A stretch of DNA of 64,000 nt from NCBI GenBank assembly GCA_028284605.1, contig JANQRL010000059.1:1-64000 (forward strand). The letters are read 5' to 3'. The stretch's first letter is position 1; each line of letters opens with the position of its first letter. Source of the DNA: Paracoccaceae bacterium. GTDB lineage: Bacteria > Pseudomonadota > Alphaproteobacteria > Rhodobacterales > Rhodobacteraceae. The notes beneath the pieces were generated by a model. It was not told the origin of the DNA. It was given only the letters and a program-made list of their open reading frames with translations, and did not search any database. The position numbers and the translations under genes are program-made. Below are positions 18,572 through 27,718 of this stretch, in pieces.

Positions 18572-18820
18572 GGGTGGTCCGTGCGCATCCGGGGATGGAT
18601 GGGACAAGGCACGAGACACTGGGGTGCCGGCCCGCCGGAGCGTAATTCACCGACGGACCGAGCGTCCGGTTAGACCGGCACGAACCGGCTGGCCTTGAAA
18701 TCACAAGGGATCCGGTCCGCCGTTCCCTGACCCGAAGGTCACCACTCACGGAACGGGATCAGAGTGCCACATGCCGTTGCGTCACCATAGTCCGGGATTC
18801 CTGACCTTCAGGTCATCCTC
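18529..18820 (-). ncRNA. Candidate structured RNA or riboswitch-like leader (novel)
   Basis: The 521-base stretch 18396-18916 has no convincing gene. Its minus strand contains consecutive nested stems. CCGTTCC/GGAACGG (18720-18726 with 18750-18756) encloses TGACC-UUCG-GGTCA (18728-18741). CGGACCG/CGGTCCG (18654-18660 with 18713-18719) encloses CCGGT-TAG-ACCGG (18666-18678) and CCTTG/CAAGG (18693-18708). GGTG/CACC (18623-18651) encloses CCGG/CCGG. A further TGACCT/AGGTCA hairpin lies at 18802-18815. The set ends in the terminator at 18529-18571. It could be an independent RNA, a long luxR 3' end, or a transcription-attenuating leader for the OB-fold gene. I match it to no known RNA family and see no clear promoter. 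Confidence 0.42.
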
Positions 18821-18916
18821 CGCGAAGCGTCCTGGCATAAGGTTGTCCGAGGTTTCGCCCCTCTGCCGGCAGCGAACCGCGATCTGCGTCGAACAAATGA
18901 CGCATCGAGCCTGGAG

Positions 18917-19675
18917 TCAGGTCTCCGCGTCGAGCACGAACATCTGGTTCTGGAACGCCGCCTTCAGCACCGCCTGGGCCGTGGTCTCCACATCCAGAGC
19001 CTCCCGCGCCAGCCGCAGATGCTTCTCGACCGTCGCGGGCGTCAGCCCCAGAAGCAGCGCGATGTCCTGGGTCGTCTTGCCGTCGCCGACCCATTGCAGC
19101 ACCTCGCGCTGGCGCTTGGTCAGCCGGCGCTCACCGGTATGGGGCAGGGTGAGGAGCTTCAGATGCGCGACATTGTTCATCACCACGATCTGCTCGCCGT
19201 GTTTCTCCCAGATCCGGTCCACCGCCTCCTGGCTCTGGCCTCTCTTTGCCGTCAGCGCGATGGCGCCCTTGGACCGCGCCGACACCGACCGGAAACTGAC
19301 CGTATAGCCGGCCGTCACGCCCATCTTGCGGTTGAACGCGATCACCCGCTGCTCGGCGGGCGTCAGGTTCCCCGGGTCGCGGACCCAGCGCCAGGAACAG
19401 GCGCCGCTGTTCTCAATCGCCCAGCGGAGCATCGGCGCGTGGTAGTGGAACCCGTCATCGATGAAGACCTTCGTGTAGTCCGGGTCGTGGTTCGTCAGCA
19501 CCACCCAGTCCTGAGGGTCGCCGAGCGAGCCGCCATAGCGATAGCGGGTGAAACCGTAGATCAGCCGGTCGAACCCGTATGCGGCCATCTGCTCGCAATG
19601 CATCCGCCAGAGATCCTCGACCGTCGGCGCGTTGGTCAGCGCCTCGAGATAGGGGATCAGGTCTCGGGCACTCAT
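18917..19675 (-). CDS. LuxR-family regulator with autoinducer-binding domain (orphan)
   Basis: A 252-residue transcription factor. The N-terminal half (about residues 20-170) fits the autoinducer-binding domain, with YGFDRLIYGFTRYRYGG and FNRKMGVTAGYTVSF. The C-terminal half is a LuxR/GerE helix-turn-helix (LTKRQREVLQWVGDGKTTQD, then IALLLGLTPATVEKHLRLAREAL). No luxI-type synthase is within the window, so it is an orphan that may sense acyl-homoserine lactones made elsewhere or no ligand. Its start overlaps the aroQ stop (ATGA), an unusual coupling between a shikimate gene and a quorum-sensing-type regulator. Its targets are unknown. Confidence 0.88.
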   Translation of the reverse strand: MSARDLIPYLEALTNAPTVEDLWRMHCEQMAAYGFDRLIYGFTRYRYGGSLGDPQDWVVLTNHDPDYTKVFIDDGFHYHAPMLRWAIENSGACSWRWVRDPGNLTPAEQRVIAFNRKMGVTAGYTVSFRSVSARSKGAIALTAKRGQSQEAVDRIWEKHGEQIVVMNNVAHLKLLTLPHTGERRLTKRQREVLQWVGDGKTTQDIALLLGLTPATVEKHLRLAREALDVETTAQAVLKAAFQNQMFVLDAET

Positions 19676-20121
19676 GCCGGGGTCGCTCCGAGATGGGCCG
19701 CCATGGCGCGCAGGGCGAGGGGGTAGCCATCGGCCCCGAAGCCACAGATCTGGCCGAGCGCGACGGGCGCCACGAAGCTGCGGTGCCGGAACGCCTCACG
19801 CGCGTGGATGTTGCTGAGGTGCAGCTCGATCACCGGCAGGTCGATGCCGGAGATCGCATCCATCAAGGCAATCGAGGTGTGGGTATAGGCGCCGGCATTG
19901 AGGATCACGCCGTGATGGATGCCCAGGGCACCGTGCAGCGCATCGACCAACGCGCCCTCGGAATTGCTCTGCACGAACTCGACGCTAAGCCCGAGCGTGG
20001 CGGCGCTGTCGTGGCAGAGCGCCTCGATATCGCCAAGCGTGGTGGTGCCGTAAACCTCTGGCTGGCGGCGGCCGAGCAGGTTGAGGTTCGGGCCGTTGAG
20101 GATCAGGATCGAATGCGCCAT
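19672..20121 (-). CDS. aroQ: Type II 3-dehydroquinate dehydratase
   Basis: Converts 3-dehydroquinate to 3-dehydroshikimate in aromatic amino-acid synthesis. It is 149 residues long, with ILNGPNLNLLGRRQPEVYG containing catalytic Tyr24, EFVQSNSEGALVDALHGA, the loop ILNAGAYTHTSIALMDAI, and VIELHLSNIHAREAFRHRS carrying the catalytic histidine. The length is typical. It is the first gene of a leftward pair with luxR. A possible promoter at 20128-20156 would put the transcription start at or very near the ATG, so the mRNA may be leaderless. Confidence 0.97.
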   Translation of the reverse strand: MAHSILILNGPNLNLLGRRQPEVYGTTTLGDIEALCHDSAATLGLSVEFVQSNSEGALVDALHGALGIHHGVILNAGAYTHTSIALMDAISGIDLPVIELHLSNIHAREAFRHRSFVAPVALGQICGFGADGYPLALRAMAAHLGATPA

Positions 20122-20127
20122 GGCCGA

Positions 20128-20156
20128 TCGCTAGCGGGGTTGCGAGCGTCGGTCAA
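20128..20156 (-). promoter_or_regulatory. Candidate promoter of aroQ-luxR
   Basis: On the minus strand TTGACC (20151-20156) and TAGCGA (20128-20133) are 17 bases apart. Only six bases separate the -10 hexamer from the aroQ ATG, so initiation would fall on the A of the start codon. The -10 match is weak. Confidence 0.35.
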
Positions 20157-20326
20157 AGAATTTCTAAACGGAACAAGGCGCTGGCTAGCGTATATTATTT
20201 ACCATAATCTTCATTATGCGATTACTCGACCGTTGGCGAGTCCCGAAGTTGTCGTGCTCTTCAGACACCCTTCTGCCTTAAAGCAGACACCGTGAGGCAT
20301 CGAGCACTCCCAAAGCCCTCATGTCT

Positions 20327-21493
20327 CTAAGCTATGGTTTCAAATTGGATGAGGTCGCCAACTTCGAACAAAGACCTGACGTCCGGTCCGCTCTCTTGAG
20401 GCGTCGCGAACTCAACCGGCGTTACCGATCTTGGAGTGCCATCGAACGTGGTAAGCTGGACCGTGGCAAAGCTCAACTCATCGCTCTGCGGGTCATTGTC
20501 CGGAACAAGGACATCGCGCTTTTCAAGGATCCGAGCGACTTCATGTCTGGGCTTGAGCATTGGAACGGGCGCTTCAAACACTTCGGGTGGCGCTACGTCC
20601 CTGAGCGCATCGATATCTCCCTCCTCGACGCCATAATAGTCGAACAGGCTGAGCCCGCTCGAAACAGATTTCTGGAATAGCGATGGCTCGAAATCGAACA
20701 GATCAATGACGCTCTGCGGAACGCCCAATTCCTGCGACAGGATGAACGGCTCTGTCCTGGAGCTAGCGAGGGCAAGATACTCATCAAGATACGGAAACAC
20801 TTCATCAGCAGGTAGAACGGAGATTGCGTTGTCGTCCCATTGCGGCGCCAGCGCATTCTCATCATCCCGGTAATCGCCGCCTGATGTGAAGTTGGGCAGG
20901 TTCTGATTTACCAGATCGCGTACATAATCATCGATACGATCACCTTCCTGAAGCTCGTACTCCGGAGACGTGATGAAGAACGCGATCGTGTCGTTCCTGT
21001 CTATGGTTCCGTCATTCAGCAAACCGAGCCAGAAATCAAACCCTGCCTGGTCCGGAGCCCGGTTGAACTGGTTGAAGTACAAGTCCGTCAGGAATCGCTC
21101 ATTGGTCGTGCCGGGAGGGTAGAGCGCCTGGTACTCAGAAGATGCGGAAAAGTAGAAACCAAGAATGTCGGCAACGTCGTCTTCGACCGCGTTGTCGTTG
21201 TCACGCAAGTCACGAAACGCATTGATCCAGAAATCGAAGCCGAGCAGGTCTGGCTCGCGCCCGAAAACCGTGTCGTAGGCCTTTACCAGGACCCGGATTT
21301 CACCCATGAGCGTCAGAGCCGGATTGGCGGCATTCTCCGAGTCGAGAAGGTACTGCTGGAAGTCGGCCTCTGTTGCAATCGTACTCCCGCTGACCACGAA
21401 GTCGGGCAAGTCGAGAAGCCCGTTATCGAAATCCAGTGAGAATCCCGTCCCATTCTCCAATACGCGGTCGCCAGTATCGTTCGATCTCGTCAT
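20327..21493 (-). CDS. DUF4214-like domain protein in an AT-richer island
   Basis: A 388-residue acidic protein. Two related motifs, FGREPDLLGFDFWINAF (about residues 77-93) and FNRAPDQAGFDFWLGLL (about 143-159), match the repeat of DUF4214 proteins, which in Rhodobacterales often belong to secreted or surface proteins. There is no signal peptide and no Gly/Asp-rich RTX repeat, so any export would need a non-classical or type I route. The start is unsure: the ATG at 21493 lacks a good ribosome-binding site, and a TTG further upstream (about 21565-21570) follows AAGG. GC content and codon use are clearly lower than in the flanking aroQ and hypF, suggesting horizontal acquisition. Function unknown. 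Confidence 0.75.
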   Translation of the reverse strand: MTRSNDTGDRVLENGTGFSLDFDNGLLDLPDFVVSGSTIATEADFQQYLLDSENAANPALTLMGEIRVLVKAYDTVFGREPDLLGFDFWINAFRDLRDNDNAVEDDVADILGFYFSASSEYQALYPPGTTNERFLTDLYFNQFNRAPDQAGFDFWLGLLNDGTIDRNDTIAFFITSPEYELQEGDRIDDYVRDLVNQNLPNFTSGGDYRDDENALAPQWDDNAISVLPADEVFPYLDEYLALASSRTEPFILSQELGVPQSVIDLFDFEPSLFQKSVSSGLSLFDYYGVEEGDIDALRDVAPPEVFEAPVPMLKPRHEVARILEKRDVLVPDNDPQSDELSFATVQLTTFDGTPRSVTPVEFATPQESGPDVRSLFEVGDLIQFETIA

Positions 21494-21767
21494 GGCTTGG
21501 AAGATGAACAGAGCTTCTTCGTGCGATAGTGGTATGGGCCGTGATCCTGATGTAGTCCACAAGGGAACAACCTTATGGTGCTTACCACAACTATACGACG
21601 AACACAAGACAACGTGGCTGTATGCTTGGCTCAGGTTTCCTATTTGGATCAAAGCGTTTGCGCGGATCGGATCCCGACGAGCGGTGGCCTGGGCGCGACC
21701 TTTGGCTGTCCCTAGGCTTGCGTGTGATGACTGCCGATCAGCCGCCGTTTCAGGCCCAACCCATGCC

Positions 21768-23990
21768 ATGCCCCGGGAACTGACGATTACCGGCCAGGTC
21801 CAGGGCGTGGGCTTTCGGCCTCTGGTCTGGCGCATCGCCCGGGCGCAGGGCCTGAGCGGCGATGTCCGCAATACCGCCGACGGCGTGGCGATCCGGCTCG
21901 ATGTCGCGGATACGGCCCCGTTCCTCGCTGCCCTGCGCCGCGCCCTGCCGCCGCTGGCGCGGATCGATGCCGTGACGGAGCGCGCGCTGGACCGGCTCGA
22001 CGCGGGGGACTTCACCATCCTGCCCAGCACCGGCGGCGCGATCCGCACCGCCGTCACCCCGGACCAGGCCACCTGCCCCGACTGCCTCGCCGAGATTTTC
22101 GATCCGACCCAGCGGCGCCAGGGCTATGCCTTCACCAATTGTACCAATTGCGGGCCGCGGTTCTCGATCATCACCGGGCTTCCCTATGATCGGCCGCGCA
22201 CGGCGATGGCCGCGTTTTCGCTCTGCGCCGACTGCCAGGCGGAATACGACGATCCGGCCGACCGTCGCTTCCACGCCCAGCCGCTCTGTTGCCCGGCCTG
22301 CGGGCCGCAGCTTTCACTGGAGCCGGGCACAGGCGGCGATCCGATAGCCGAGACCGCCGCCCGCCTCAAGGCCGGCGAGATCGTCGCGATCAAGGGCATC
22401 GGCGGGTTTCACCTCGCCGTGGATGCCCTCAACCCCGACGCAATCGCCCGGCTTCGGACCCGCAAACGACGCCCGACGAAGCCCCTGGCTGTCATGGGCA
22501 CGCGCCCGATGGTCGCGGCCCATTCCGAACTCACGGCCGAAGCCGAGGCGCTCCTGACCTCCGGCGCCGCCCCCATCGTGCTTCTGCCCGACGGGCCCGC
22601 CCCCCTGCCCGATCTCCTCGCTCCCGACCAGCACCAGACCGGCTGGATGCTGCCCTATACCCCGCTCCACCACCTGTTGCTGGACGCCTTTGGCGGGCCC
22701 CTGGTAATGACCTCGGCGAACCTGTCGGGCCAGCCCCAGGTGATCGGCAATGACGAGGCGCGCGAAAGCCTCGCCGGCATCGCCGACGCGATCCTCCTCC
22801 ATGACCGCGCCATCACCCGCCGCCTCGACGACAGCGTGATCCGCCTCACCAAGGCCGGGCCCCTGCCGTTCCGCCACGCCAGAGGCCGCGCGCCGGAGGC
22901 CTTCGCCCTCCCGGAAGGCTTCGACGACGTGCCCGACATCCTCGCCCTCGGCGGGGAGCTGAAATCGGCGATCTGCCTGATCACCGGCGGCCGCGCGATG
23001 CTCTCCCAGCATCTCGGCGACCTCGACACTCTCGCGACCTACGAGGCGTTCCAGCAGGCAATCGCCGATTACACCGACCTCATGGACCACCACCCCGTCG
23101 CCCTGGCCTGCGACGCCCATCCCGATTTCCGCGCCACCGCCCATGCCCGCGAAATCGGCGGTGAAAGGCCGGTGATCGAGGTGCAGCATCACCACGCCCA
23201 TCTCGCCGCCTGCCTTGCCGATGCCGACTGGCCGCGCGACGGCGGCAGAGTGGCCGGGATCGTGCTCGACGGGCTCGGCCTCGGACCGGACGGGACGATC
23301 TGGGGGGGCGAGTTGCTCCTCGGCGATTACCGGGACGCCACCCGTCTCGCCCATCTCAAACCGGTGCCGCTCTTCGGGGGCGATGCCGCCCAGCGGGAAC
23401 CCTGGCGGGTGCTCGCCGCCCATCTCGACGCCGCAGGGCTCGACGCCGAAGCCGACCGCCTCTTCCCCGACAAGCCCCTGGCCCTGCTCCGCCGGAGCCA
23501 AGCCCCTCTCACCTCCTCCATGGGCCGGCTCTTCGATGCGGTGGCCTGCCTCCTTGGGCTCGCCCCGGAGCGTCAAAGCTTCGAGGGCGAGGCGGCGATG
23601 GCCCTCGAAGCCGCCGCCGCGCCGCATCTCGAGGTCGCGCTGGCCGCGCCGGATCGGTTCCCCGCCGCGGGCGGCGGGTTCGATCCGGGGCCGTTCCTCG
23701 CCGAACTGATGACGGTCCGGGATGCCGATCCGGGCCCCCTCGCCGCCCGTTTCCATGCCGCTGTCGCCCGCACGTTCTGCGCCGCCGCCCGGGCCGAGGT
23801 CGAGGCCGGCCGGGCCGCCGCTGTGGCGCTGACCGGAGGCTGTTTTCAGAACGCCGTGCTGCTCGACGCCTGCATGGCGGAACTCGACGGCCTGCCCGTC
23901 CTGCACCACGCGCGGGTACCGCCGAACGATGGCAGCCTCGCCCTCGGCCAGGCGCTTGTCGCGGCGGCGCGACTGCCGGAGGACCACTGA
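21768..23990 (+). CDS. hypF: Carbamoyltransferase HypF ([NiFe]-hydrogenase maturation)
   Basis: A 740-residue cytoplasmic enzyme that uses carbamoyl phosphate and ATP to make the cyanide ligand precursor for the hydrogenase iron. The acylphosphatase domain ([20 protein letters not shown]) is followed by two zinc fingers built from CxxC pairs ([37 protein letters not shown]). A YrdC-like domain ([24 protein letters not shown]) comes next, then a Kae1-like domain ([16 protein letters not shown] and [20 protein letters not shown]). The ATG at 21768 fits the family start. It is the first gene of hypF-A-B-C-D-E. Confidence 0.95.
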   Translation: MPRELTITGQVQGVGFRPLVWRIARAQGLSGDVRNTADGVAIRLDVADTAPFLAALRRALPPLARIDAVTERALDRLDAGDFTILPSTGGAIRTAVTPDQATCPDCLAEIFDPTQRRQGYAFTNCTNCGPRFSIITGLPYDRPRTAMAAFSLCADCQAEYDDPADRRFHAQPLCCPACGPQLSLEPGTGGDPIAETAARLKAGEIVAIKGIGGFHLAVDALNPDAIARLRTRKRRPTKPLAVMGTRPMVAAHSELTAEAEALLTSGAAPIVLLPDGPAPLPDLLAPDQHQTGWMLPYTPLHHLLLDAFGGPLVMTSANLSGQPQVIGNDEARESLAGIADAILLHDRAITRRLDDSVIRLTKAGPLPFRHARGRAPEAFALPEGFDDVPDILALGGELKSAICLITGGRAMLSQHLGDLDTLATYEAFQQAIADYTDLMDHHPVALACDAHPDFRATAHAREIGGERPVIEVQHHHAHLAACLADADWPRDGGRVAGIVLDGLGLGPDGTIWGGELLLGDYRDATRLAHLKPVPLFGGDAAQREPWRVLAAHLDAAGLDAEADRLFPDKPLALLRRSQAPLTSSMGRLFDAVACLLGLAPERQSFEGEAAMALEAAAAPHLEVALAAPDRFPAAGGGFDPGPFLAELMTVRDADPGPLAARFHAAVARTFCAAARAEVEAGRAAAVALTGGCFQNAVLLDACMAELDGLPVLHHARVPPNDGSLALGQALVAAARLPEDH

Positions 23991-24057
23991 TCCGGCGAAA
24001 GGTGGAGTGCGGAACGCGGAGCGGCTAGAGTGGCGACAGCCGATGGGGAGACCAGCC

Positions 24058-24399
24058 ATGCACGAGATGTCGATCTGCGAGGGGATCCGCGGTACGATCG
24101 AGGCGGCGATCGCCGGCGAGCAGGTCTCGGCGGTCAAGGCGGTAAGGCTCGAAATCGGCCGTTTCGCCAGCGTCGAGAAATCGGCGCTTGAGTTCGCTTT
24201 CGACATCGTGATGCGCGGCACCCCCGCCGAGGGCGCGCGACTTGAGATCGTCGATCTGCCCGGCCGGGCGATGTGCTACGATTGCGGCACGCCAAAGGAC
24301 CTCGAGGCACGGCTCGCCCCCTGCCCCGATTGCGGCGGCACAAGGCTGATGCCGATTTCCGGCGACGAGTTGAGGATCAGGGATCTGGAGGTGATCTGA
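24058..24399 (+). CDS. hypA: Hydrogenase nickel-incorporation protein HypA
   Basis: A 113-residue nickel chaperone that works with HypB to load nickel into the hydrogenase large subunit. It begins MHEMSICEG, with the nickel-binding His2 of the family, and carries the zinc site as two CxxC pairs ([10 protein letters not shown] and CPDCGG). The ATG at 24058 is preceded by GGGGAGA. It lies 67 bases after hypF and one base before hypB. Confidence 0.95.
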   Translation: MHEMSICEGIRGTIEAAIAGEQVSAVKAVRLEIGRFASVEKSALEFAFDIVMRGTPAEGARLEIVDLPGRAMCYDCGTPKDLEARLAPCPDCGGTRLMPISGDELRIRDLEVI

Positions 24400-24400
24400 G

Positions 24401-25183
24401 ATGTGTAACGTCTGCGGCTGCGGAACCGGGAGTGTCGAGGGACATTCCCACGACACCGGCGACCTGCATTTCGGCCATGGACCCGCCGGCACCGAGGTGC
24501 CGGGCATGAGCCAGACCCGGCTGATCGAGATCGAGACCGATATCCTGGCGAAGAATGACCGCTATGCGGCCGAGAACCGCGCGAACCTCAATGCGCTCGA
24601 CACCTTTGCCGTGAACCTCGTCTCATCGCCCGGCTCCGGCAAGACGGCGCTGCTCTGCGCCACCATTGCCGCCCTTGACCTGCCGCTCGCGGTGATCGAG
24701 GGCGATCAGCAGACCGCCAACGATGCCGAGCGCATCCGCGCCACCGGCGCGCCGGCGGTCCAGGTCAATACCGGCAAGGGCTGTCATCTCGACGCGCATA
24801 TGGTCGGCCATGCAATTGAGCACCTGAACCTGGCTCCGCAGAGCCTTCTTTTCATTGAAAATGTCGGCAACCTGGTCTGCCCGGCCGGGTTCGACCTCGG
24901 CGAGGATTGCAAGGTCGCGATCCTGAGCGTCACGGAAGGCGAGGACAAGCCGCTGAAATACCCCGACATCTTCACCGCCGCGCGGCTCGCGATCCTGAAC
25001 AAGGTCGATCTCGCGCCCCATTGCGACGTCGATCTCGACCTCTACGAGGCCAATCTGCGCCGGGTGAACCCCAGCATCGAGATCCTGCGGCTGTCGGCCC
25101 GCACCGGTGCCGGGCTCGACGCCTGGATCGACTGGCTCCGGGCGGAGCTTGCCGCCAAGACCGCGCGGCCGGCGGCGGAGTGA
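24401..25183 (+). CDS. hypB: Hydrogenase nickel-incorporation GTPase HypB
   Basis: A 260-residue GTPase that delivers nickel. The N-terminal CxxCxC metal site (MCNVCGCG) and a short His-containing stretch ([15 protein letters not shown]) precede the G domain. The G domain has Walker [25 protein letters not shown], the metal-binding [29 protein letters not shown] and NKVDLAPH. The His-rich region is short, so strong nickel storage is unlikely. It follows hypA by one base. Confidence 0.96.
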   Translation: MCNVCGCGTGSVEGHSHDTGDLHFGHGPAGTEVPGMSQTRLIEIETDILAKNDRYAAENRANLNALDTFAVNLVSSPGSGKTALLCATIAALDLPLAVIEGDQQTANDAERIRATGAPAVQVNTGKGCHLDAHMVGHAIEHLNLAPQSLLFIENVGNLVCPAGFDLGEDCKVAILSVTEGEDKPLKYPDIFTAARLAILNKVDLAPHCDVDLDLYEANLRRVNPSIEILRLSARTGAGLDAWIDWLRAELAAKTARPAAE

Positions 25184-25224
25184 CACGGTGAGCCGCCCTG
25201 CCCGCCCAGTCCGGAACATCTGAC

Positions 25225-25518
25225 ATGTGCCTCGGCATCCCCGGCCGGATCGTGGCGATCACCGACGCGGACCGGCAGCTCGCGTTGGCCGAGATCTCCG
25301 GCGTCCGGCGCGAGGTCAACGTCGCCTGCATCGCCGGGGACGGCCCGCTCGACGCGCTGAGCGGGGAATGGGCGCTGATCCATGTCGGCTTCGCCATGGC
25401 CCTGATCGACGCCCATGAGGCGGCGAAGACCCTTCAGGCGCTGGAGGCGCTCGGCGAGGCGGCCGAGGAACTCGATGCCATCGCGGCGGGTCGTGCGGCC
25501 CTGGAGGACGAGCGATGA
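25225..25518 (+). CDS. hypC: Hydrogenase assembly chaperone HypC
   Basis: A 97-residue chaperone that binds HypD and the hydrogenase large-subunit precursor to carry the Fe(CN)2CO unit. It starts MCLGIPGRIVAI with the essential Cys2, and has VNVACIAGDGPLDALSGEWA and HVGFAMALIDAHEA, typical of the HypC/HupF family. The Gly in MCLGIPG replaces the more usual Ala. Its stop overlaps the hypD start. Confidence 0.94.
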   Translation: MCLGIPGRIVAITDADRQLALAEISGVRREVNVACIAGDGPLDALSGEWALIHVGFAMALIDAHEAAKTLQALEALGEAAEELDAIAAGRAALEDER

Positions 25519-26654
25519 AGTATGTCGAGGAATTCCGCGATCCGAAGGCCGCGAAGGCGCTGCTCGCCGCCATCGCCCGCCGGATCGACGCCCTCGGCGC
25601 CACGGTCGAACACCCGATCCGGATCATGGAGATCTGCGGCGGCCATACCCATGCGATCTTTCGCTACGGGCTCGACAAGCTGACCCCGCCGGGGCTCGAT
25701 TTCATCCACGGGCCCGGTTGCCCGGTCTGTGTCCTGCCGATGGCGCGGGTCGACGAGTGTATCGAGATCGCCCGGCGCCCGGAGGTCATCTTCACCACCT
25801 TCGGCGACGCGATGCGGGTGCCGGGCACACAAGGCTCGCTGATCGAGGCCAAGGCCGCCGGCGCCGATATCCGCATGGTCTATTCGCCGCTCGACGCCCT
25901 CGACCTGGCGCGCCGCAACCCGCACCGGGAGGTGGTGTTCTTCGGTCTCGGCTTTGAGACCACGACACCCTCCACGGCGCTGTCGATCCTCCAGGCAAAT
26001 CGCGAAACCCTCCGCAATTTCAGCGTCTTCTGCAATCACATCACGGTGCCGCCACCGATTCGGGCCCTGCTCGACGACCCCCATATGCGGCTCGACGGCT
26101 TCGTGGGCCCGGGCCATGTCTCGATGGTCATCGGCACGAAGCCATACGGGTTCATCGCCCGGGACTACGGCAAGCCCATCGTGGTGGCCGGGTTCGAGCC
26201 GGTCGATCTGCTACAGGCGGTTCTGATGGTGCTCGACCAGATCGTCGAGGGCCGCGCCGAGGTCGAAAACCAGTACGCCCGCGTGGTGCCGGAGGAGGGT
26301 AACCCGGTCAGCCTCGCCGCCATCGCGCGGGTTTACGAGCCCCGACCCACCTTCGAGTGGCGCGGGCTCGGCGAGATCGAAGAAAGCGGGCTGCGCATCC
26401 GCCCGGCCTTCGCCGCCCATGACGCCGAGGTGAAATTCGCGATCGGCTACGGAGCGGCGCGACCCGCGGCGGAGCCCGAGGGCTGCGCCTGCGGTGCGGT
26501 GATGGCGGGCCGGTCCAGGCCCACCGATTGCGCCCAATTCGCCACCGGCTGCACGCCGGAGATGCCGCTCGGCGCGCTCATGGTTTCCTCCGAGGGCGCC
26601 TGCGCGGCCTATTATCAGTATGGCGGGCATCGCGCCCTGGAGCGGGCGGAATGA
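25515..26654 (+). CDS. hypD: Hydrogenase iron-site assembly protein HypD
   Basis: A 379-residue iron-sulfur scaffold on which the Fe(CN)2CO group is built together with HypC. Conserved blocks are visible: IMEICGGHTHAIFRYGL, IHGPGCPVCVLPMARVD, FFGLGFETTTPSTA, FVGPGHVSMVIG and the C-terminal cysteine-rich part (EGCACGAVMAGRSRPTDCAQ followed by ATGCTPEMPLGALMVSSEGA). Length matches the family. Start and stop overlap hypC and hypE. Confidence 0.96.
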   Translation: MKYVEEFRDPKAAKALLAAIARRIDALGATVEHPIRIMEICGGHTHAIFRYGLDKLTPPGLDFIHGPGCPVCVLPMARVDECIEIARRPEVIFTTFGDAMRVPGTQGSLIEAKAAGADIRMVYSPLDALDLARRNPHREVVFFGLGFETTTPSTALSILQANRETLRNFSVFCNHITVPPPIRALLDDPHMRLDGFVGPGHVSMVIGTKPYGFIARDYGKPIVVAGFEPVDLLQAVLMVLDQIVEGRAEVENQYARVVPEEGNPVSLAAIARVYEPRPTFEWRGLGEIEESGLRIRPAFAAHDAEVKFAIGYGAARPAAEPEGCACGAVMAGRSRPTDCAQFATGCTPEMPLGALMVSSEGACAAYYQYGGHRALERAE

Positions 26655-27679
26655 ACGCGCCGCAGCGCGCGGAGCGGATCACCCTGTCCCATGGTGGCGG
26701 CGGCAAGGCGATGCGCGATCTGATCGACACCGTCTTCGCCGGTGCCTTCGCGGCGCAGACCGAGGAGGATCAGGCCCGGCTTTCGGCGGCGGCCCTGGCC
26801 GAGCCCGGCGCGACATTGGCCTTCACCACTGACAGTTTCGTGGTCGATCCGATCGAGTTTCGCGGCGGCGATATCGGCACCTTGGCGGTCTGCGGGACGG
26901 TGAACGACCTGGCGGTGGGCGGGGCGCGCCCGCTCTGGCTCTCGGCGGCGTTCATCCTCGAAGAGGGTCTCGAGATTGCGGTGCTGCGGCGGATCGTGGC
27001 CTCGATGCGACGCGCGGCGGAGCGCGCCGGCATCCGGATCGTGACCGGCGACACCAAGGTCGTGACGCGGGGCGCGGCGGACAAGGTCTTTGTCACCACG
27101 TCGGGGGTTGGCGTCATTCCGCCGGGACGTGGACTCTCGGCGCGCGCGATCCGGCCGGGCGATGCGGCGCTGGTGAACGGGCCCCTGGGCCTCCATGGCG
27201 CGGCGATCCTCGGCGCGCGCGGGGAGATGGCGCTCTCGTCCGACATCCGCTCCGATTGCCGGCCGCTGGGCGGGGTGATGGCGGCGCTCATGGAGGCCGC
27301 GCCCGGGCTGCGGGCGGCGCGGGACGCGACCCGGGGCGGGCTCGCCGCGGCGCTCAACGAGATGGCGGAGGCGGCGGGGGTGAGCGTGCGGCTCGAGGAG
27401 GCGGCCCTGCCGCTCTCGGCGGAGGTGCGCGGCATGTGCGAAATCCTCGGCCTCGATCCGCTCTATCTGGCCAATGAGGGCACGCTGGTGGCCTTCGTTC
27501 CCGAGGCCGAGGCGGAGCCGGCCTTGGCGGCCCTGCATGCCCTGCCCGAGGGGCGCAACGCAGCGATCATCGGCCGCGCTGTGGACCGGCGGACGGTGCC
27601 GGTCTACATGGCGACGACATTTGGCGGCGAGCGGATCGTCGACATGCTTGTGGGGGAGCAATTGCCGCGGATCTGCTAG
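26651..27679 (+). CDS. hypE: Hydrogenase cyanide-ligand dehydratase HypE
   Basis: A 342-residue ATP-dependent dehydratase that converts the S-carbamoyl group received from HypF to thiocyanate. It starts at the ATG at 26651 inside the hypD stop (ATGA), with ITLSHGGGGKAMRDLID at the N-terminus and FTTDSFVVDPIEFRGGDIG in the ATP site. The C-terminal PRIC carries the essential terminal cysteine. It is the last gene of the hyp cluster; the next gene is convergent beyond a 359-base gap. Confidence 0.96.
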   Translation: MNAPQRAERITLSHGGGGKAMRDLIDTVFAGAFAAQTEEDQARLSAAALAEPGATLAFTTDSFVVDPIEFRGGDIGTLAVCGTVNDLAVGGARPLWLSAAFILEEGLEIAVLRRIVASMRRAAERAGIRIVTGDTKVVTRGAADKVFVTTSGVGVIPPGRGLSARAIRPGDAALVNGPLGLHGAAILGARGEMALSSDIRSDCRPLGGVMAALMEAAPGLRAARDATRGGLAAALNEMAEAAGVSVRLEEAALPLSAEVRGMCEILGLDPLYLANEGTLVAFVPEAEAEPALAALHALPEGRNAAIIGRAVDRRTVPVYMATTFGGERIVDMLVGEQLPRIC

Positions 27680-27718
27680 GCCGGTGCGGGATCGCGCAGG
27701 GGCAGAGGCGCGGCGCGG

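Noticed and set aside
18640..18720. Cloverleaf-like fold resembling a tRNA
   Set aside because: The stems do not have tRNA arm lengths, there is no T-loop consensus and no CCA-proximal acceptor stem; it is treated as part of a larger structured element.
18782..18838. 18-codon open frame (MPGRFAEDDLKVRNPGLW) inside the structured luxR-downstream region
   Set aside because: There is no ribosome-binding site and it overlaps a palindromic hairpin; too short to support.
21640..21670. Possible FNR box upstream of hypF (TTTGGATCAA)
   Set aside because: Only the right half-site ATCAA matches; the left half does not fit TTGAT at the required spacing.
22314..24221. Minus-strand open frame of about 630 codons opposite hypF
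   Set aside because: HypF motifs on the plus strand are complete; the antisense frame has no recognisable domain.
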